This document shows, piece by piece, positions 62,701-64,000 of a DNA stretch of 64,000 nucleotides. Origin of the DNA: Antedon mediterranea (Eukaryota; Echinodermata; Crinoidea; Comatulida; Antedonidae); contig NC_092680.1 in assembly GCF_964355755.1 (NCBI RefSeq), forward strand, positions 11,511,001-11,575,000. Direction: 5' to 3'. A program made the translations under genes and the position numbers. Position 1 is the first letter of the stretch; every line of letters starts with the position of its first letter. The notes below the pieces were generated by a model. That model was not told the DNA's origin. It saw nothing but the letters and a program-made list of their open reading frames with translations, and did no database searches.

Positions 62701-64000
62701 TTTTGTGTGAAAAGTTTTATCAAAATGCTCAAAATGGTCTGAAACGGTTTCTAATGCGATTTGAAGCTATTCTGTACACTTTGAAGTTTTGTGTGAAAAA
62801 GTTTTCTCGAAATGCTCAAAATGGTCTAAAACGTTTTTATATACCATATTAAGCTATTTTGTGCACTTTGATGTTTTTTGTGAAAAGTTTTATCGAAATG
62901 CTCAAAATGGTCTAAAACGGTTTCTATTGGGATTTTAAGCACTTTGATGATTTTGTGTAACCAAGTTTCATCGAAATGTACAAAATGGTCTAAAACGTCT
63001 CCAAATGCGATTTGAAGCTATTCTAAGTACTTTTGTGTTTTTATGTTAACAAGTTTTTTCGAAAATCACAAAATGGTCTAAAACGTCTTTCAAATGCGAT
63101 TTGAAGCTATTCTGTACACTTTTATGTTTTGTGTGAAAAAGTTTTGTCGAAATTCTCAAAATGGTCTAAAACGTTTTTAAATACGATATTAAGCTGTTTT
63201 GTGCACTTTGATGATTTGTGTGAAAAGTTTTAACGAAATGCTCAAAATGGTCAAAAACGGTTTCTAATGTGATTTTAAGCACTTTGATGTTTTTGTGTAA
63301 CCAAGTTTTTTCAAAAATCACAAAATGGTCTAAAACGTCTCCAAATGCGATTTGAAGCTTTTCTAAGCACTTTGGTGTTTTTATGTTAACAAGTTTTTTC
63401 GAAAATCACAAAATGGTCTAAAACGTCTCCAAATGCGATTTGAAGATATTCTGAGCACTTTGGTGTTTTTATGTTAAACAGTTTTTTCGAAAATCACAAA
63501 ATAGTCTAAAACGTCTCCAAATGCGATTTGAAGCTATTCTGTACACTTTGATGTTTTGTGTGAAAAAGTTTTGTCGAAATGCTCAAAATGGTCTAAAACG
63601 TTTTTAAAACGATATTAAGCTATTTTGTGCTCTTTGATGTTTTTTTGTAACCAAGTTTCATCGAAAATCACAAAATGGTCTAAAACGTCTCAAAATGCGA
63701 TTTGAAGCTTTTCTAAGCAATTTGGTGTTTTTATGTTAACAAGTTTTTTCGAAAATCACGAAATGGTCTAAAATGTCTCCAAATGCGATTTGAAGATATT
63801 CTGAGCACTTTGGTGTTTTTATGTTAAAAAGTTTTTTCGAAAATCACAAAATGGTCTAAAACGTCTCCAAATGCGATTTGAAGCTCTTCTGTACACTTTG
63901 ATGTTTTGTGTGAAAAAGTTTTGTCGAAATGCTCAAAATGGTCTAAAACGTTTTCAAATACGATATTAAGCTGTTTTGTGCACTTTGATGATTTGTGTGA
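59790..64000. repeat. Copy of the 5.6-9.9 kb region, to the window end
   Basis: This aligns with about 5.66-9.91 kb at an offset of 54,089 from 60.0 kb on (AATCCTC at 61093; CGTCTTTCAAATG at 63,088). The GATATAAAGC marker near 59,838 is shared with 5,664, 18,641 and 40,403. One monomer is missing at 59,990-60,010. The same region also exists at 18.6-22.9 kb and 40.4-44.7 kb, making four copies in the window. The right end is cut by the window. Confidence 0.87.
59985..60012. other. In-register monomer deletion junction
   Basis: The sequence passes from GGTCTAAAAAGTTTT directly into CTATTGGGATTTTAAG. In the partner copies near 5.82-5.92, 18.80-18.90 and 40.56-40.66 kb these parts belong to two successive monomers: the TATATACCATATTAAG type III and the CTATTGGG type IV. 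One monomer length has been removed by a crossover within the shared GGTCTAAAA core, leaving a hybrid. Confidence 0.8.

Larger units (their letters stand above)
1..64000. repeat. Higher-order satellite array filling the whole window
   Basis: The sequence is a head-to-tail array of roughly 740-760 monomers, mostly 85-88 bp with a 75-76 bp short form. Each monomer starts near CACTTTGRTG, passes through a central AAAATGGTCTAAAACG core and ends in a tail such as CTATTCTGTA or CTATTTTGTG. GC is about 31% in the two monomers counted by hand. Monomers fall into five types in a fixed order, so this is a higher-order satellite and not a simple minisatellite. No unique sequence, transposon insertion, inversion or gene interrupts it. 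Arrays of this size and regularity are known from eukaryotic heterochromatin, often centromeres; a centromeric role here is inference only. I do not recognise the family or species. Confidence 0.97.

Noticed and set aside
1-64000. CRISPR array
   Set aside because: No constant repeat alternates with unique spacers; the whole period is related sequence, monomers are 75-88 bp, and there are no cas genes.
1-64000. Bacterial or organelle origin
   Set aside because: No coding sequence in 64 kb and a multi-level satellite hierarchy do not fit a bacterial, plastid or mitochondrial genome.
1-64000. Alpha-satellite CENP-B box or telomere repeat
   Set aside because: No match to the CENP-B box core TTCGTTGGAA and no TTAGGG- or TTTAGGG-type run was seen; the conserved core here is a different sequence.
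1-64000. Relationship to legume satellites of about 91-92 bp
   Set aside because: On the minus strand the core region GACCATTTTGTGATTTTCGA faintly recalls those satellites as I remember them, but the likeness is short, AT-rich and from memory, so no family was assigned.
1-64000. Transcription terminators or promoters in the T-runs and hairpins
   Set aside because: T-runs and short dyads recur in nearly every monomer as part of the repeat, so they carry no specific evidence of a regulatory site.

Overview
This window is one continuous block of satellite DNA. From base 1 to base 64,000 it is a head-to-tail tandem array of related AT-rich monomers (about 31% GC in the two monomers counted by hand; most are 85-88 bp, with a 75-76 bp short form). 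All monomers point the same way. I see no gene, RNA gene, transposon, CRISPR array, origin or unique sequence. Such an array implies a eukaryotic heterochromatic locus, possibly centromeric or pericentromeric. I do not recognise the satellite family and cannot name the species. Every open reading frame of about 60-90 codons is a by-product of the repeat.

Fine structure: five monomer types (called I-V here) follow a fixed order III-IV-V-I-II, giving a pentamer of about 425-427 bp. A clean example is 4907-5331. Type IV is often skipped, giving a tetramer of about 350 bp, and type II is skipped more rarely. All types share a nearly invariant core (AAAATGGTCTAAAACG). Just downstream lies a short dyad whose sequence differs between types.

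Coarse structure: pentamers and tetramers are nested in larger duplications, traced with private variants. (a) A unit of about 4,309 bp, roughly 50 monomers, is seen at about 13.14-17.45 kb, 26.12-30.43 kb and 30.43-34.08 kb, with its right part also at about 11.4-13.14 kb. (b) A 12,977-bp direct tandem duplication, 4488-17464 and 17465-30441, meets at a junction that has lost 3 bp. (c) A long-range copy of 1 to about 11.6 kb lies at about 34.73-46.33 kb, offset 34,741-34,742. (d) From 46.3 to 64 kb the array is a mosaic of shorter segments matching 12.5-13.5, 0.5-4.1 and 5.6-9.9 kb, plus local duplications among themselves.

One stretch, about 20.26-25.88 kb, differs in kind. It has the same repeat content but many scattered single-base insertions and deletions, mostly in homopolymers, which are rare elsewhere in the window. 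The simplest reading is an unpolished or low-quality piece of assembly. The most interesting biology is the multi-level repeat hierarchy, whose order of duplication can be partly reconstructed, together with the conserved core and the dyad whose sequence changes while its hairpin potential mostly persists.
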